A DNA stretch of 64,000 bases from Scalesia atractyloides. Taxonomy: Eukaryota > Streptophyta > Magnoliopsida > Asterales > Asteraceae. Below the pieces are notes generated by a model, which did not search any database, was not told where the DNA came from, and worked only from the letters and a program-made list of their open reading frames with translations. This document shows, piece after piece, positions 10,417-20,918 of this stretch (the stretch's first letter is position 1; each line of letters opens with the position of its first letter). The position numbers were made by a program, and so were the translations under genes. Location: the NCBI GenBank assembly GCA_947069175.1, contig CAMTDV010000003.1, forward strand, positions 44,483,606 through 44,547,605, given 5' to 3'.

Positions 10417-11178
10417 CTACATGAGCGTCTGGACAAATGCCGTGATTTGGGCTAATGGAGTTGATGTTGGTGCAGTTCCTGACATGTCAAATTTCTCTAA
10501 CACGTCATGAACATACTTCGTCTGATGAATGAAGATGCCATCAGGTAATTGCTCAACCTGAAGTCCTAAAAAGAACTTCGTCTCCCCCATAGCACTCATT
10601 TCGAATTTCTTCTTCATGACTTCTTTAAAGTCTTTACATAGCTTATCATTTATCAATCCAAAGATGACATCATCCACATATATTTATAACAAAATCAGAT
10701 GGCCATCTACTTCCTTTGTGAAGAGGGTACAGTCTACAGTTCCTCTGAGAAAGTCGTTGTCTAGAAGATGCCTTGAAAGTGTTTCATACCAAGCTCTTGG
10801 GGCTTGGTGTAGACCATATAACGCCTTGTTCAGAAGGTAGACTTTATCCTTATGTATACGATCGACAAACCCTGGTGGTTGTCCGATATACACCTCCTCT
10901 TTGACTTGGTCGTAAAGGAAAGCAGATTTGACATCCAATTGATACACCTTGAAACCCTTCCAAGAAGAAAAGGCCAAGAATATGCGAATAGCTTCAAGAC
11001 GAGCAACAAGGGCGTAGACTTCAGTGTAGTCTATCCCTTCTTGCTGGTGAAAGCCCTGGACCACGAGTCGAGCTTTGTTTCTAACCACAATACCTCTGTC
11101 ATCTCTCTTGCACTTGAAGACCCATCGAGTATTAATCTTTTTTATGATGATTCGGTTGGTCAACAAGCTTCCAGACAC
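10417..11178 (-). pseudogene. Reverse transcriptase of Copia-1 (stop before YVDD)
   Basis: The domain begins KINTRWVFKCKRD and contains NKARLVVQGF, VYQLDVKSAFLY, NKALYGLHQAPRAWY and the catalytic YVDDVIFG, then FFLGLQVEQ. An in-frame TAA lies just before IYVDD (about 10684), where related copies read Gln. EVYALVARLEA has Leu in place of the usual Pro. The frame is lost after TSTPLAQ near 10460. It would copy element RNA into DNA. Confidence 0.9.
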
Positions 11179-11248
11179 CTAGTTTCTGGAATTGAAGCAA
11201 CTCTTCCTACATTGCATCCACACAGCTTTCCTCTTTCAACGCGTCTCT

Positions 11249-11921
11249 CTAGTTTCCTTGTTCAACCTGCGAAACAAAACTGTAAGAAAGTCTGGTTTGC
11301 AATGGAACAACACTTGTATAAAAGCAACTTAGATCCTTGTTGATCTTATTGCGAGTTTTCACTCCGGTTTGTAAGATGCTAATGATATTCTCCGACGGAT
11401 GGTAAGATAGTGTCCTTGGCATTACTTCACTCGGAACATCTACTTGACTTTGCAAATTCGTGACCACTTCATCAGCAACCGGTTCGAACGATGTAGCTTC
11501 ATTTCTAACATTGGATTCACCAGCTTGAGTATTCAGAAGGCTTTCAATATGCTCAGATCCTTCATTGGAACTGGTTCCTACATCATCAAAAGTGGGTTCA
11601 CGATTAGAGTCGGCATTAATCGGTTGATGGGCTGATGATTCAGTAGTGTTCAAGATTGGTACAGAGACTGATTCCTGCAGAGTATTGCTTAGACCTACAT
11701 CAGAAGTGTTAGAGACAGGAAGTGACGGGAAATCACCAATGCTCTAGAAACTTGTTCTTGATTGGAGATTTGATGGTGTTGAAAGAGAATAACAAGTTCT
11801 TCTTCTGATGGTACTTCAGGTTGGTCAAATGAATTCCACAAACCTTGGTAGTTGAACAGCCATGGATCCCCAGGTTTCTACGTTGGCGTAGTATATCGTT
11901 GACAATCATCATGCTGTGCAA
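11249..11921 (-). pseudogene. Integrase-RT linker of Copia-1
   Basis: This Ser/Glu/Asp-rich, low-complexity segment (for example ADSNREPTFDDVGTSSNEGS) links the integrase C-terminus to RT, as is usual in Copia polyproteins. It falls in two frames and is broken near 11660-11730. No catalytic motif is expected. The end YHPSENIISILQTGVKTR leads into RT. The equivalent Copia-3 segment is 54900-55596. Confidence 0.65.
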
Positions 11922-12721
11922 GAATAACCTGGTTCAGACTCAGCAAGAAGACTCGCTTTTGTGGACTAGCATAACCGACGAAAAATCCTTCAAAGGATTT
12001 GGCTCCAGAGTTACCGTCTGGGTCTAGAACAGTACACGGTGATCCAAAAGGCTCCAAAAATGTGAGGTTCGGCTTTTGATGGTTTAGCAGCTCAAAACAA
12101 GTCTTGTTGTGAGGCTTGACTGTCAACACACGTTTGAGGGTGTAACATGCAGATGCGACTACTTCGCTCCAGAAACTAATTGTAAGGTTTGAATAAGTGA
12201 GCATGGTTCTGGCAGTCTCGACCAATGTGCGATTCTTACGTTCAACTACTCCATTTTATGGAGGAGTATAGGGAGCGCTGAATTCGTGAAGAATCCTCTT
12301 TTCGTTGCAGAATTCGAGCATCCTCTTGTTTTTTAAGTCGGTACCATTGTCACTACGGATTCTCTTGATAGGCAAGTGATACATGTTTTCGAGCTTCCTA
12401 AAAAGAATCATAAGACTTTCAAACGTTTCATCTTTACTCTCCAGAAAGAAAACCCAATCTTGAAAAATCATCTGTCACGACAAGGCAATATAGATCTCCA
12501 GAAATGCTTTTCACGTTTACTGGCCCAAAGAGATCCATGTGAAGCCTTTCTAGTGGTAGCTTAATAGAGTTAAGAAACTTTCTTGGGTGTGATTTCTTAT
12601 GTTGTTTCCCCTTTTTACAGCTTAGACAATCATCAAAGAAATGAAAATTCTTTAGGTTAACACCCTCCACTAGGTCATTGTGCACCAAATAATTCATCTT
12701 TCTCAGGTGAATGTGCCCCAT
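11878..12721 (-). pseudogene. Integrase of Copia-1 (broken in two places)
   Basis: The N-terminal zinc module (MGHIHLRKMNYL, then CLSCKKGKQ) is followed by the rve core with D in LHMDLFGPVN, D in RSDNGTDL and E in NGVVERKNRTL, and then by the C-terminal FEGFFVGYASPQKRVFLLS. A frameshift occurs near 12440-12470 (DDFSRLGFLSGE instead of a WVFFL continuation). A TAA near 12256 lies between YTPP and NGVVER, a Gln position in active Copia elements. All three catalytic residues survive. Confidence 0.9.
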
Positions 12722-13140
12722 CTTCCGATGCCATAAGATTGACTCCTTCTCGGTCGCTTTAGAAACGAAGCACTAAACCTTCTTTGACGTAGTGGATGCA
12801 ACGCTCATGTCTAGAACATAAAGATCATTCTCTCATGGAGCGCGCATAAGGATCCACTCCTCAGGAATTTTGAATCCCGGCTTGAGAATTAAGCATTCTT
12901 TGTCATGGAAGTGTGTTGTGAACTTTTTGTCACAAATTTGTGAAATACTCATTAGATTGTTTTCCAGCTCCACAATGTAGTTCACTTTGTCGAAGGAAAC
13001 CACTCCATTCGTAAGAATACATTCTCCTACAATTCTTCCACCCTTAGTCCCAACAAAACCAACGCAACCTCCCTAGATAGCTTTGATGTCGTGTAACAAC
13101 GCAAGCATCCGTGTGTCGGGAAGCTCCACTATCCATAATC
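12722..13140 (-). pseudogene. Protease and integrase-proximal region of Copia-1
   Basis: The minus strand reads MDSGASRH at about 13112-13136, the retropepsin catalytic motif with its Asp intact, and continues into a protease-like region (GGCVGFVGTKGGRIVGECI, then FDKVNYIVELENNLMS). It then reaches the segment before the integrase zinc module (LYVLDMSVASTTS). Stops occur near 13072 and 12832, and the frame changes at least twice. Confidence 0.7.
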
Positions 13141-14241
13141 TGTTTTGACATGATCGACTTTGGGAGCCCTTGCAAACATGAGGAAGAAACTATTTAAACA
13201 GAGAAACCCAAGCCTGCTTGGTCTTGGGTGGGTTAGGAATATCGAATTTCGGACCAACTTTAATCTTGACATTTTGTTTGATCTCTATTTAGGCTGGAAT
13301 AGGTGGTTTCAATTCTACCGAAGATGGTTTGACTTTTGCTACCCTAGTTTGTGTTTTCAAAATTGCCCTTTTAGAATAAAACTTTGAATCCTTTTAACGG
13401 TTCTTGGTGGAAGATTCACCAATTTAAAATTTAGAATTAAGTTGAATCGTTGTTTTTACATTTTTATGGGATTCATTGTTTCTTTTCAGAATTGTTTTTT
13501 GTACAAACACGGGTGCCTTTTGTTTCACATCTTTGGTATATCTGTTGGAGTTGGAAACAGGTTTTCGACTTCATTGGGAACATTGTCGTGCAATATGCCC
13601 AACATTTTTACATTTGTGGCACGTCCTGTTATCTTTTTTAGCAGAGGAATCCAAAGCCCATTTTCTACTCTTTTTTTCCCTCTTAAATTCATCATTGGAT
13701 TGTTTACCAATGATCTCTTTTTCTTTTTTTGTAGTTGTCCCATAGACAAAATTGATTTTCTTTCAAAATTTAGCCTTTGAGACTTGTTATATGTTCTTTG
13801 CTTGTAAAAACTCAACCCAGCTCTCCTGTTCTCAGGATAATCTTTGTTCCTCTGACGGTAGGTTTTGTTGACACATTTTGATTTAGAACAAAATAATGTA
13901 TCTCATTTTTCTAAATCAGAATGGCTCACCTCAACAAGATTGAACAACTTATCAACACGATCCAGATTGACATTCTGAATCGGAATATCCTCATCGTAAT
14001 ATAGTTTATCAGATCCGTGCATTTTGTATACGATAACGTTTGGATCATTGTTTAAACTATTTTCTGATGATTCACCATCCAATTCGGATTTGTCAGACTC
14101 ATTCTTCAAAAAAATTTCAACCATAGTTTTAACCACATCAGAATCACATTCATTTTTTGGTTTGGTGTAAGTTATATCAATGTTCGCAGGCAGCTCATTT
14201 GTCTTTTCAGTTTTCAATTTTAAATGGAGCGCCTTTTCCAC
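13141..14241 (-). pseudogene. C-terminal gag of Copia-1 with second zinc knuckle
   Basis: A complete CCHC knuckle, CHKCKNVGHIARQC, lies at about 13590-13625, just upstream of the protease. Before it comes an acidic region (VVKTMVEIFLKNESDKSELD and following, 13903-14241), and between them a Lys-rich segment. A stop follows the knuckle immediately (QCSQ-stop). A CCHC knuckle at this point binds RNA in the Gag-Pol product. The matching Copia-3 knuckle at about 57180-57225 has a nonsense codon in it. Confidence 0.68.
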
Positions 14242-14974
14242 CCCGATGGTTTCTTACTAGCATAGCTATTCCACATGGGTGGTGGAACACGATCATAACT
14301 TGCACCTTTGTTTTCATCAATTTGATTTTCTTCCTTGTTTTCAATTTTTGGATGAATGTGATAAATGACGTATGAACTTGTAGAATAACTGATCAACAAC
14401 TTGTTAACCCATCCTGTTTCTATTTTCATTTTTTCAAGTTCAGTTTTTAGCTCGGTAATTGTATTTAAATGAATATCAATGGCCATTTGTTTGTCTATTA
14501 CAGTCGCCCTGAGCATTGAAAGTGTTTCGTCATTTTCTCTGATCACCTTTTCAAATTGTTTAACAGTGTATAAAATTTCAACTCATTGTATCCTGTTTCT
14601 TTTTCAGCACACTCACTGCATGGCTCTTTGCACTTCATGCAAGGTGTTTCTTTCACCAACTCATTTATAGACACATTTACCTCATTCACATTTGCCATAA
14701 ACGCTTTGTTGGTCTTGTCAGTCATATTTTCCAACGTCACATCAACTATCTCTTCTACTTCAGGTATCTTCTCATCTCCACAAGACGATCGATGGCTGGA
14801 ATCAAAATAACTTGCAAAAGTTTTAAGTATGTCATTAGGAAAGAGATGTTTAAATGCACTATTTAACAATTCTTGTTCTTCTGACCATGTGTTATAATAT
14901 TCTTCAGGAGCTTCATCAAAAGATGCCTCTGCATAATCTTCAAGTTCTTCAATGATTTCTGCTACCAATGACAA
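14220..14974 (-). pseudogene. Coiled-coil-like middle of Copia-1 gag
   Basis: Two overlapping open stretches in different frames encode a charged, helical region (EEYYNTWSEEQELLNSAFKH, then ENDETLSMLRATVIDKQMAI and ITELKTELEKMKIETG). A cysteine cluster CMKCKEPCSEC lies near 14610-14640. Copia-2 has a comparable helical region at 34447-34839. Function is unknown; similar long Gag inserts are seen in Sirevirus-type Copia elements. A frameshift lies near 14545. Confidence 0.55.
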
Positions 14975-15204
14975 ACTTTCATTCTTCGAGATATACTTGT
15001 TCTAGTTGAAACCTTCATCCTCTTGAGTAACGACAAGAGCTTTGTCTTTGGAGTTTGACAGCCCATCTTCAATTTGTACCATTCTTGTTTTGGGTTAAGG
15101 ACGATGATAAATGGCTTTCTTGTAATAATTGTCAGCAAAATGATTCTGATTGCCTTGGACCTCTCTATATGGATATTCTCATTTGAAATACCCCTTCTCG
15201 ACAT

Positions 15205-16428
15205 TTGAAGCATGTAACCTTGCACTTGTCAAAGCCAAGTTTCCCATCAAGTCCTCCCAAATTGTCTTTTCTGGTAATCTCCATGAAACGTTACGCTCTT
15301 CAGGCGATGGAAGCCATCAAGTCCTCCCAAATTGTGAATCAATTCCAACTCGACTGGATCAATCTGATCGTAATCCTCTCCCGTCATCTCTGAATTCCCA
15401 ATTATTCCTGCTACTAAACTTTTGTACGATTCAAGTACCAAGGCAAGTAATGACATGTGTTGCTTTGCGGTGTTCTCGTTGAAGTTTTGAGCATTTTGGA
15501 AATCAACAGTAATATTGCATTGTAGAACCCGTTGATTCGGATTAGATTTATTGTTCGGGTGATTCTGTGAATTGCTTGAGTATGAGATGATTGTGGGCTT
15601 GGAGGCATATTTGGGTTGAGAGATGCAAAAGATTGAAATCCACTTGCTTGACTTGACTGTGGACTTGGCGTGTTGAAGGCACTGAAGGAAGTTTGAATTT
15701 TTGGAGACTGCATATGCACGGCAGGACTACCCTTGTAATATAGATTTACATCTTGTTGCATTTGGGCGCCTTTGTTCTTCGTGCCCTTCAAATCTTTCAA
15801 TAAATCTTGGTAATGGGAAATTACCATACTTTGTTCCATTCTTTAGAATAGTTAAGTAAGTACACCTTTATCCTTGAGGTAGAGAATCTACCAGCTTATC
15901 AACAAATTCTTCATTGGTTTTCACAATTCTCATACGCTTCATTTGGACCACCAAGTGATAGTATCATTCAATCAATTGTTTCACCGTCTCTACCTTGATT
16001 AGTGTAAAGATATCGAATTCTTTACTTAGCAACACTCTCTTTCCCTTCCGAAGCGGCACGCTTCCTTGGAATTTTAACCATAAAGCATTCCATTAGGATT
16101 GAGCATCGTCATCATGTTGTAGGAGCGCCAAGATATCTTCCTTTATGGCTTGTTGCAAGATGTTCATCATCTTCTTCTCATTAATGTTTTCTCAAGACCA
16201 TTCTCTCCAATCGGAGCTTGATATCTCGATTCAAGGGCAAACTTAGCAGGTGAAATGATTCGCTTGAACCCAGTTCATAAATATTTCACTCCATCTATCA
16301 TAGTCTTCAAGATTCATCAGCTTTGGAGGCTTTGTCATCGTGCCCATCTCGTTTTCAAAATTCATATTCTGAGCTTCGGTGGTTGTAACTGCTGAAGCAG
16401 CAAATGCATCGTAAAATTCTTCTTCCAT
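15205..16428 (-). pseudogene. N-terminal gag of Copia-1 with degenerate zinc knuckle
   Basis: The start at 16428 opens MEEEFYDAFAASAVTTTEAQ and continues to PPKLMNLEDYDRWSEIFMNW, the usual beginning of a Copia gag. After a gap with several stops (15840-16240), an open stretch (15414-15839) reads SMVISHYQDLLKDLKGTKNK and a Pro/Ser/Gln-rich segment. A degenerate knuckle follows near 15190-15225 (CFKCRE, without the expected His/Cys spacing). The part from 15302 rightward is duplicated at 38042-39165. Confidence 0.7.
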
Positions 16429-17039
16429 TTTTTCTACAAAATTTCAGATCCACACTTTTGAAAAAAAACTGATTAGAATGACTAGAGATACGAAATTTAA
16501 GATAAATTTCTTAAAAATGTTCTTCGTACGAATGACAAAGCTTCTTGTGCGACTCAGATGGTCGTGCGAGTAATATACTCGTGCGAATCAAAGATTTGTG
16601 CGAGCGAGATGCTCGTGCGAATGGAAAGATTACTTCGTGCGAATCACTGCCTCGTACAAATGACAGTTCTGTAACTCGTAGATTTTTAAGAAAAACTTGT
16701 TTACTTGTTTGTACGAGCGTCTAATTTGATAGATGGCCGTTTGCACAAGTTGTCTCTCTACTCGTACGAGTCAGCTCAGGTCACCAAACGGATGATTTTT
16801 AGAATTTCGACATGATTTAGTTTGATTTTAGAGCTGAAAGTTTCAGGGATTAGTTAGAGTTGATTTTAACGTGGAATACTAAAATCCTAGTCCAATTTCT
16901 CCATGAATTTGTCCAAATCTGAGATCTGTGTGAAAAGAATAGATGTAGAAAAACTTCAATGGTTGAATCTGGATCTGCAACTGTTGAAAATGTTGGTTGT
17001 CTACTATAACTTGATGTTTGTCCTCAAATCAGGCCTCAA
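16429..17039 (-). promoter_or_regulatory. Copia-1 leader with repeated TCGTRCGA palindromes
   Basis: The 610-bp leader between PBS and gag has no ORF of note. It is crowded with a palindromic core such as TTCGTACGAAT (16523), CGTGCGAG (16563), CTCGTGCGAATC, CTCGTGCGAATG, CTTCGTGCGAATC, TTTGTACGAGCG and a perfect 12-bp ACTCGTACGAGT (16760-16771). The same core recurs in the LTR (17345-17400). Sireviruses are reported to carry conserved palindromic repeats in non-coding regions; that this is the same signal is inference. Confidence 0.65.
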
Positions 17040-17052
17040 GGCTCTAATACCA
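17040..17052 (-). promoter_or_regulatory. Primer-binding site of Copia-1
   Basis: The minus strand reads TGGTATTAGAGCC two bases inside the LTR end. It differs by one base (C to T) from the tRNA-iMet complement. The duplicate at 39754-39766 reads TGGTATCAGAGGC. Confidence 0.85.
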
Positions 17053-17054
17053 CC

Positions 17055-17511
17055 TGTGAGAGGGGATCGGCTCTCCTCTTATGAGCACCAGACTAATCTG
17101 ACTCAGCTAAAAGAGGCGGAATTCATTGTTAGCGAATTGGACAAACTAACAAGAAAGATATACTGCTTAAACGATTTAATTCGTATTGATAAACATGAAT
17201 GGTTACAGAACGAGTAAACAGTTTGACAGGACTTTGCTGTAGTCACACACCAACACCTGTCTAACACAACACTCAAGCTCCTCTATTTATAGGTCAACAT
17301 GAATCGCATAGGAGAGAGGTGTGTTTTGACTCGGTCGAGTGATGCCTTGTACGAGTGACAAGGTGTCACTCGTACGAGCCACTTAGCTCACTCGTATAAG
17401 CCACTTTAATAACATATAAATCATATTTAAACATACAAAGATTGGCATTCTAAGCCCTATATACATAAACAACATATCCTAGACGTAGGCAATAAACATT
17501 ATGCACCAACA
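17055..17511 (-). repeat. 5' LTR of Copia-1 (457 bp)
   Basis: In element orientation it starts TGTTGGTGCATAATG at 17511 and ends CCCCTCTCACA at 17055, next to the PBS. A TATA box TATAAATA lies on the minus strand at 17284-17291. The duplicate at 39769-40225 has the same length. The outer border is inferred from the TGTTGG start, since the partner LTR is not in the window. Confidence 0.8.
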
Positions 17512-17616
17512 TATGTATTAATGACTTTAATAACCAATTTTATATCGAAACTGAACTTTATTCTATCATCTTTAATGTTTCATTGATTCACTCATTCGTG
17601 TCTTTACGATCTATAT
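17512..17616. other. Sequence flanking Copia-1, ending in Ty3-2 target duplication
   Basis: The 105 bases are matched by 40226-40332, where they run uninterrupted into the sequence that here lies beyond Ty3-2 (from 29829). The last five bases, TATAT (17612-17616), are one copy of the Ty3-2 target-site duplication. No gene is visible. Confidence 0.85.
17612..17616. repeat. Target-site duplication, left copy (TATAT)
   Basis: TATAT directly precedes the LTR start TGTGATATCCCGG. The partner is 29829-29833, and the empty site at 40328-40332 has a single copy. Confidence 0.92.
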
Positions 17617-18221
17617 TGTGATATCCCGGGTTTTTCGGATAACTTAAACGTAATATTTGTCAAACTAATTACGTGCTATGTGAACGAACGTGTACGAATT
17701 AAATGAATACGTGATGTGTGTTGTGTGATTGTTTTAGTAACTGAATAATTAGAGTAGATATGTACACGAACTGAACCGAACCGCGACATGAACCAACTTT
17801 GGTTCATTGTGACTCTAGGAGTTCACAAAGTTTAAACTTTGAACCCAAGTCTTCGGCTAAAATAAAACAAGGATCAAACCCGAAATCGCAAACACAAACC
17901 GAGATCAAACCTAGACTTAAAACTCTAACTTCTCGGCCGTGTGCAACCCAAACCTTAAACCCAAACCTATCCCGGCCGCAAGATCAAACCGCAAACCCTT
18001 TTGCGAACAACTCAAATCATCCTCGGTCGATATCAGGCCCAAGACCGCAAACTATTTTGTTCAAAACAAAACCAAACCAACTCAAACTAATCGGCCACAT
18101 GATCAAACCCAAACTAACCCACCCTAGTCCTCGGCTATAAGATCAAAACCAAAACCGACCGCCCTAGTCTCTCGGCCACGAGCTCCAACTAAAACCGAAA
18201 CCCTTATCATCTTGTTGCGCC

Positions 18222-18229
18222 TATATATA
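18222..18229 (+). promoter_or_regulatory. TATA box in Ty3-2 5' LTR
   Basis: TATATATA lies in a GC-richer context (GCGCC before it), followed about 40 bases later by a CA/A-rich stretch with AAACCCTAAAG, typical of plant LTR transcription starts. The same box is at 27304-27311 in the 3' LTR. It implies that about 2.4 kb of the LTR is transcribed. Confidence 0.7.
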
Positions 18230-18833
18230 CAACTCACATGCACTCATTCACAAAAACACAAAACCCTAAAGAAAAACAGCCGTCGGTGGCTCCCTCCGAT
18301 CGCAAATCAGCCCATCTCTTCCACTTAATCACCTCTTCGATTCGCAAGCAACCTCGTTCTTCAACACCTTGATCTGATCAGCACTTGTTATTCCATTCGG
18401 TCGCGAGATCAGCCCGTTGATCAGTTCCTCGATCACAAACAATCTACTTCATCATCACCTCTCGGCCGCAAGCATTGTTGATCACCGTTTCCTTAACATA
18501 CTCACGGTTCGTTTACCTTACCGTTAAAAGATTTGAATTTGTCATAGCATATTCGGAATACATGTGTTTTGATTGTGTTGTTTTCGGATCATAAGTGTTG
18601 TAAATAATCGGCTGTTTTGATTGTTGTTCATGTGTATAATTGTTTGCGGAAATCACAAGTTTGCAAGTGTGTGTTGTTTGTAAAAACTAGAAGTAAGAAC
18701 TAGGGTTTGCATGGATAAGTTATTAGTAGTGATCTATGATTAAAAATCGGTTCTTGCTCGCTTAGATTGATCAATAGGAACGATTTATGCAAATTGTAAT
18801 AAAGATATGCTGAAAACAGTCTGCTGAATAATA

Positions 18834-18861
18834 GTTACAGCCGACTTCATCTTGCTGTAAC
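18834..18861 (+). other. Hairpin in Ty3-2 5' LTR (8-bp stem)
   Basis: The arms GTTACAGC and GCTGTAAC enclose a 12-base loop. In the 3' LTR one base differs and the stem is nine pairs (GTTACAGCC / GGCTGTAAC). Ty3-1 has a related 10-bp hairpin at 8460-8485. Confidence 0.7.
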
Positions 18862-19172
18862 TCGGTCGTTAGTTGTCGAAAAACGGACTTTCTGATGTCT
18901 AGAACGTAGAGATTTGAATAAGGAATCTAATGGCGCTGGATTCATAATTTTCTGAAGTCTTTTGATATTTTTAAAGGGCCAAATAAGTTCAGTAACTAAA
19001 ACTGTGAAAATCCTAAAATTTTGTTAGTTGTTTATTAAGTTGGATTTTAAAATCAGTAGGGAGTTGAGTCATGATTTTTGTACAGCAACTAGGTATGGAA
19101 ATTTCCGGCTAACTCCAACTGGAATTTTGTTAATTGGACGATCAGTGATTTTTAAATAAATTCTTCCGTGGA

Positions 19173-19204
19173 CTGCAGTCAGAAAGCGGTAAATCTGACT
19201 GCAG
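19173..19204 (+). other. Conserved 11-bp-stem hairpin in Ty3-2 5' LTR
   Basis: The arms CTGCAGTCAGA (19173-19183) and TCTGACTGCAG (19194-19204) enclose the loop AAGCGGTAAA. They are identical in the 3' LTR (28255-28286). In Ty3-1 the arms are the same, but the loop in element orientation is ACGCGACGAA. Confidence 0.85.
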
Positions 19205-20096
19205 CCTGGTATACTAATATTTATGGTTAATTGGTAAAGATTTAGGACTTGGAAAATTTATATAAATTTCTATGGTATAAATGTCACCTACTGTAAAAAT
19301 ATTGGAATTTTTGAAATGTTAGAACTATTTTATAAAAATCCTAGAAAACAGCTGAATTATGAGTGTTAAGCTGAAATTGATAACTTGTGATGGTGTGCAC
19401 CAAATTGTGGCATGAATTGGTTTATGGTTATGATAAGTTGTTTTAATCACTAGGATCACATGAGGATACTTGCATGCATGTTTGAGTGTTAGATATGTTG
19501 TTTGTGTGTATCACTTGTGCGTGAATTACGTGTAGAATTTGTATTGGTGTGTTCACACACTAACTTGGAAATAATTGGTTTGTTAGGACGCAACTAGCGG
19601 TCCCACCTCTTATAACTTCTTTTGCTACACTAACCGAGCAACAAAAGGTGAGTTCACGGCCCCTAACTTTATCCGGTTTTGAAACAACAGGGGGAGAAAC
19701 ATGTATACACTCTCAAACTCAAACTCTTTACGTTATACGAATTTAACGTCACATAACTACTCGGTAACTAAGTTAATGTTAATGTAATGTTATGGTCACT
19801 AAGCAGCTTTATCACTTAAGTCCTCGTCAATCTCTCGGATCGTTAGTATTGGGTTTAATAGCGGGGGAGTTATAAGTAGTACTACTGGGCCCGACAAGCC
19901 CCATCCGAGCTAGTGGCGCTAGCCGACCGGGTATGGTCAACGGGTGAAATAATTCGGCCTAACCTCGCCATGGTCATGTGATAGGCCTGGCAAAACGGAG
20001 GCACAACAGTCAGCTTCGATCGCGAACTCTTACGTGACATAACTTTAGGCTAGCTACCTATATATATTAACATTGAACTTAATTACGAATTAACTG

Positions 20097-20295
20097 TATT
20101 ATTCCGGGTTTGGAATAATGGGAACAACAACTTAATATTCCGGGTTTGGAATATTGGAAACAACAACTTAATATTCCTGGTATGGAATATTGGAAACAAC
20201 AACTTAATATTCCGGGTTTGGAATATTGGAAGCAACAAATTATTATTCCGGGTTGGAATAATGGAACCAATACGTTATCCCGGGTTAGGGATAAC
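20097..20295 (+). repeat. Stem-loop tandem array in Ty3-2 5' LTR
   Basis: Six units of about 33-36 bp each hold a short inverted repeat, mainly TATTCC-GGGTTT-GGAATA, separated by AACAACAACTTA-like spacers. The last unit is GTTATCCC-GGGTTA-GGGATAAC (20274-20295). The 3' LTR has one more unit (29179-29412), which accounts for most of the length difference between the LTRs. Confidence 0.88.
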
Positions 20296-20715
20296 GGAGA
20301 AAACAAACTATAACCGAACAAACGAATTTATGAAAACCTGTGAACTCACTCATCTTTAATGTTGACACTTGTTTCTTTACATGTTTCCCAGGACGCTAGG
20401 AGCTCTAGGTGCACGCACATGCATTGAACAAGACATCTTTTATCGAGTCTTATTTCTTAATGTTGTTTTGGGATTTTTCATTTGTTTTGGCGTTTGTGTT
20501 GGCGCCCGCTTCACTACTTATTTATGCTTCCACTCAAACTTTAAAAACTGATGCTTCTGCTAAATATTGGTAATATAAAATCTACAACAAGTGGTTTTGG
20601 AAAACGTATTATCAAATCATATAGAGTCGTTCGACGTACTAGTGTTTCAGATTCTGGTTTGTTCACACGCCTCGCGGGTAAAACTCCGCAAGTGGAAATT
20701 GAGGGTGTGACAGAT

Positions 20716-20728
20716 TGGTATCAGAGCC
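20716..20728 (+). promoter_or_regulatory. Primer-binding site of Ty3-2 (tRNA-iMet type)
   Basis: TGGTATCAGAGCC lies three bases after the LTR end GTGTGACA. It is identical to the site of Ty3-1. Confidence 0.93.
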
Positions 20729-20918
20729 ACTAGCTATAGAGAACCAGGTTTGCATTAGAAGTAGACCTAAACTATAGCTGATATCATGACACTAGACTTA
20801 GTTTGGCACCGAATTATTATATCTTGTTATGTAATATACCACAACTGTGTTCGGTAGATTATGCCTTCATAATAAGAAATGAAAACAACTCATAACTAAC
20901 TACACGACCTAACAGGCA

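Larger units (their letters stand above)
9378..17511 (-). mobile_element. Copia-1: Ty1/copia element, 3' part interrupted by Ty3-1
   Basis: Reading leftward from the 5' LTR (17055-17511), the element holds the PBS, a palindrome-rich leader, a long gag with two widely spaced zinc knuckles, protease, integrase, RT and RNase H. The integrase-before-RT order makes it Copia. Related elements in this window (Copia-3, Copia-4) carry a further ORF downstream of RNase H; here that region would lie beyond Ty3-1, outside the window. The sequence is heavily decayed. The flank right of the LTR is TATGT (17512-17516), a candidate target-site duplication whose partner cannot be seen. Confidence 0.85.
17617..20712 (+). 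repeat. 5' LTR of Ty3-2 (3096 bp)
   Basis: It starts TGTGATATCCCGGG and ends GGGTGTGACA, three bases before the PBS. The copy at 26701-29828 is almost identical. The region around 17800-18200 is rich in CTCGGCC-type motifs and has open reading frames (such as 17799-18140) with no conserved features; I treat these as promoter sequence. The TATA box lies at 18222. Confidence 0.96.

Noticed and set aside
13442..13780. Phe-rich plus-strand ORFs opposite the Copia-1 gag
   Set aside because: They are shadows of a Lys-rich minus-strand coding region that includes a CCHC zinc knuckle.
17799..18140. 113-codon ORF and a shorter one (27022-27210) inside the Ty3-2 LTRs
   Set aside because: Both are in the U3 promoter region, Pro/Thr/Lys-rich by base composition, and differ between the two LTRs through indels.
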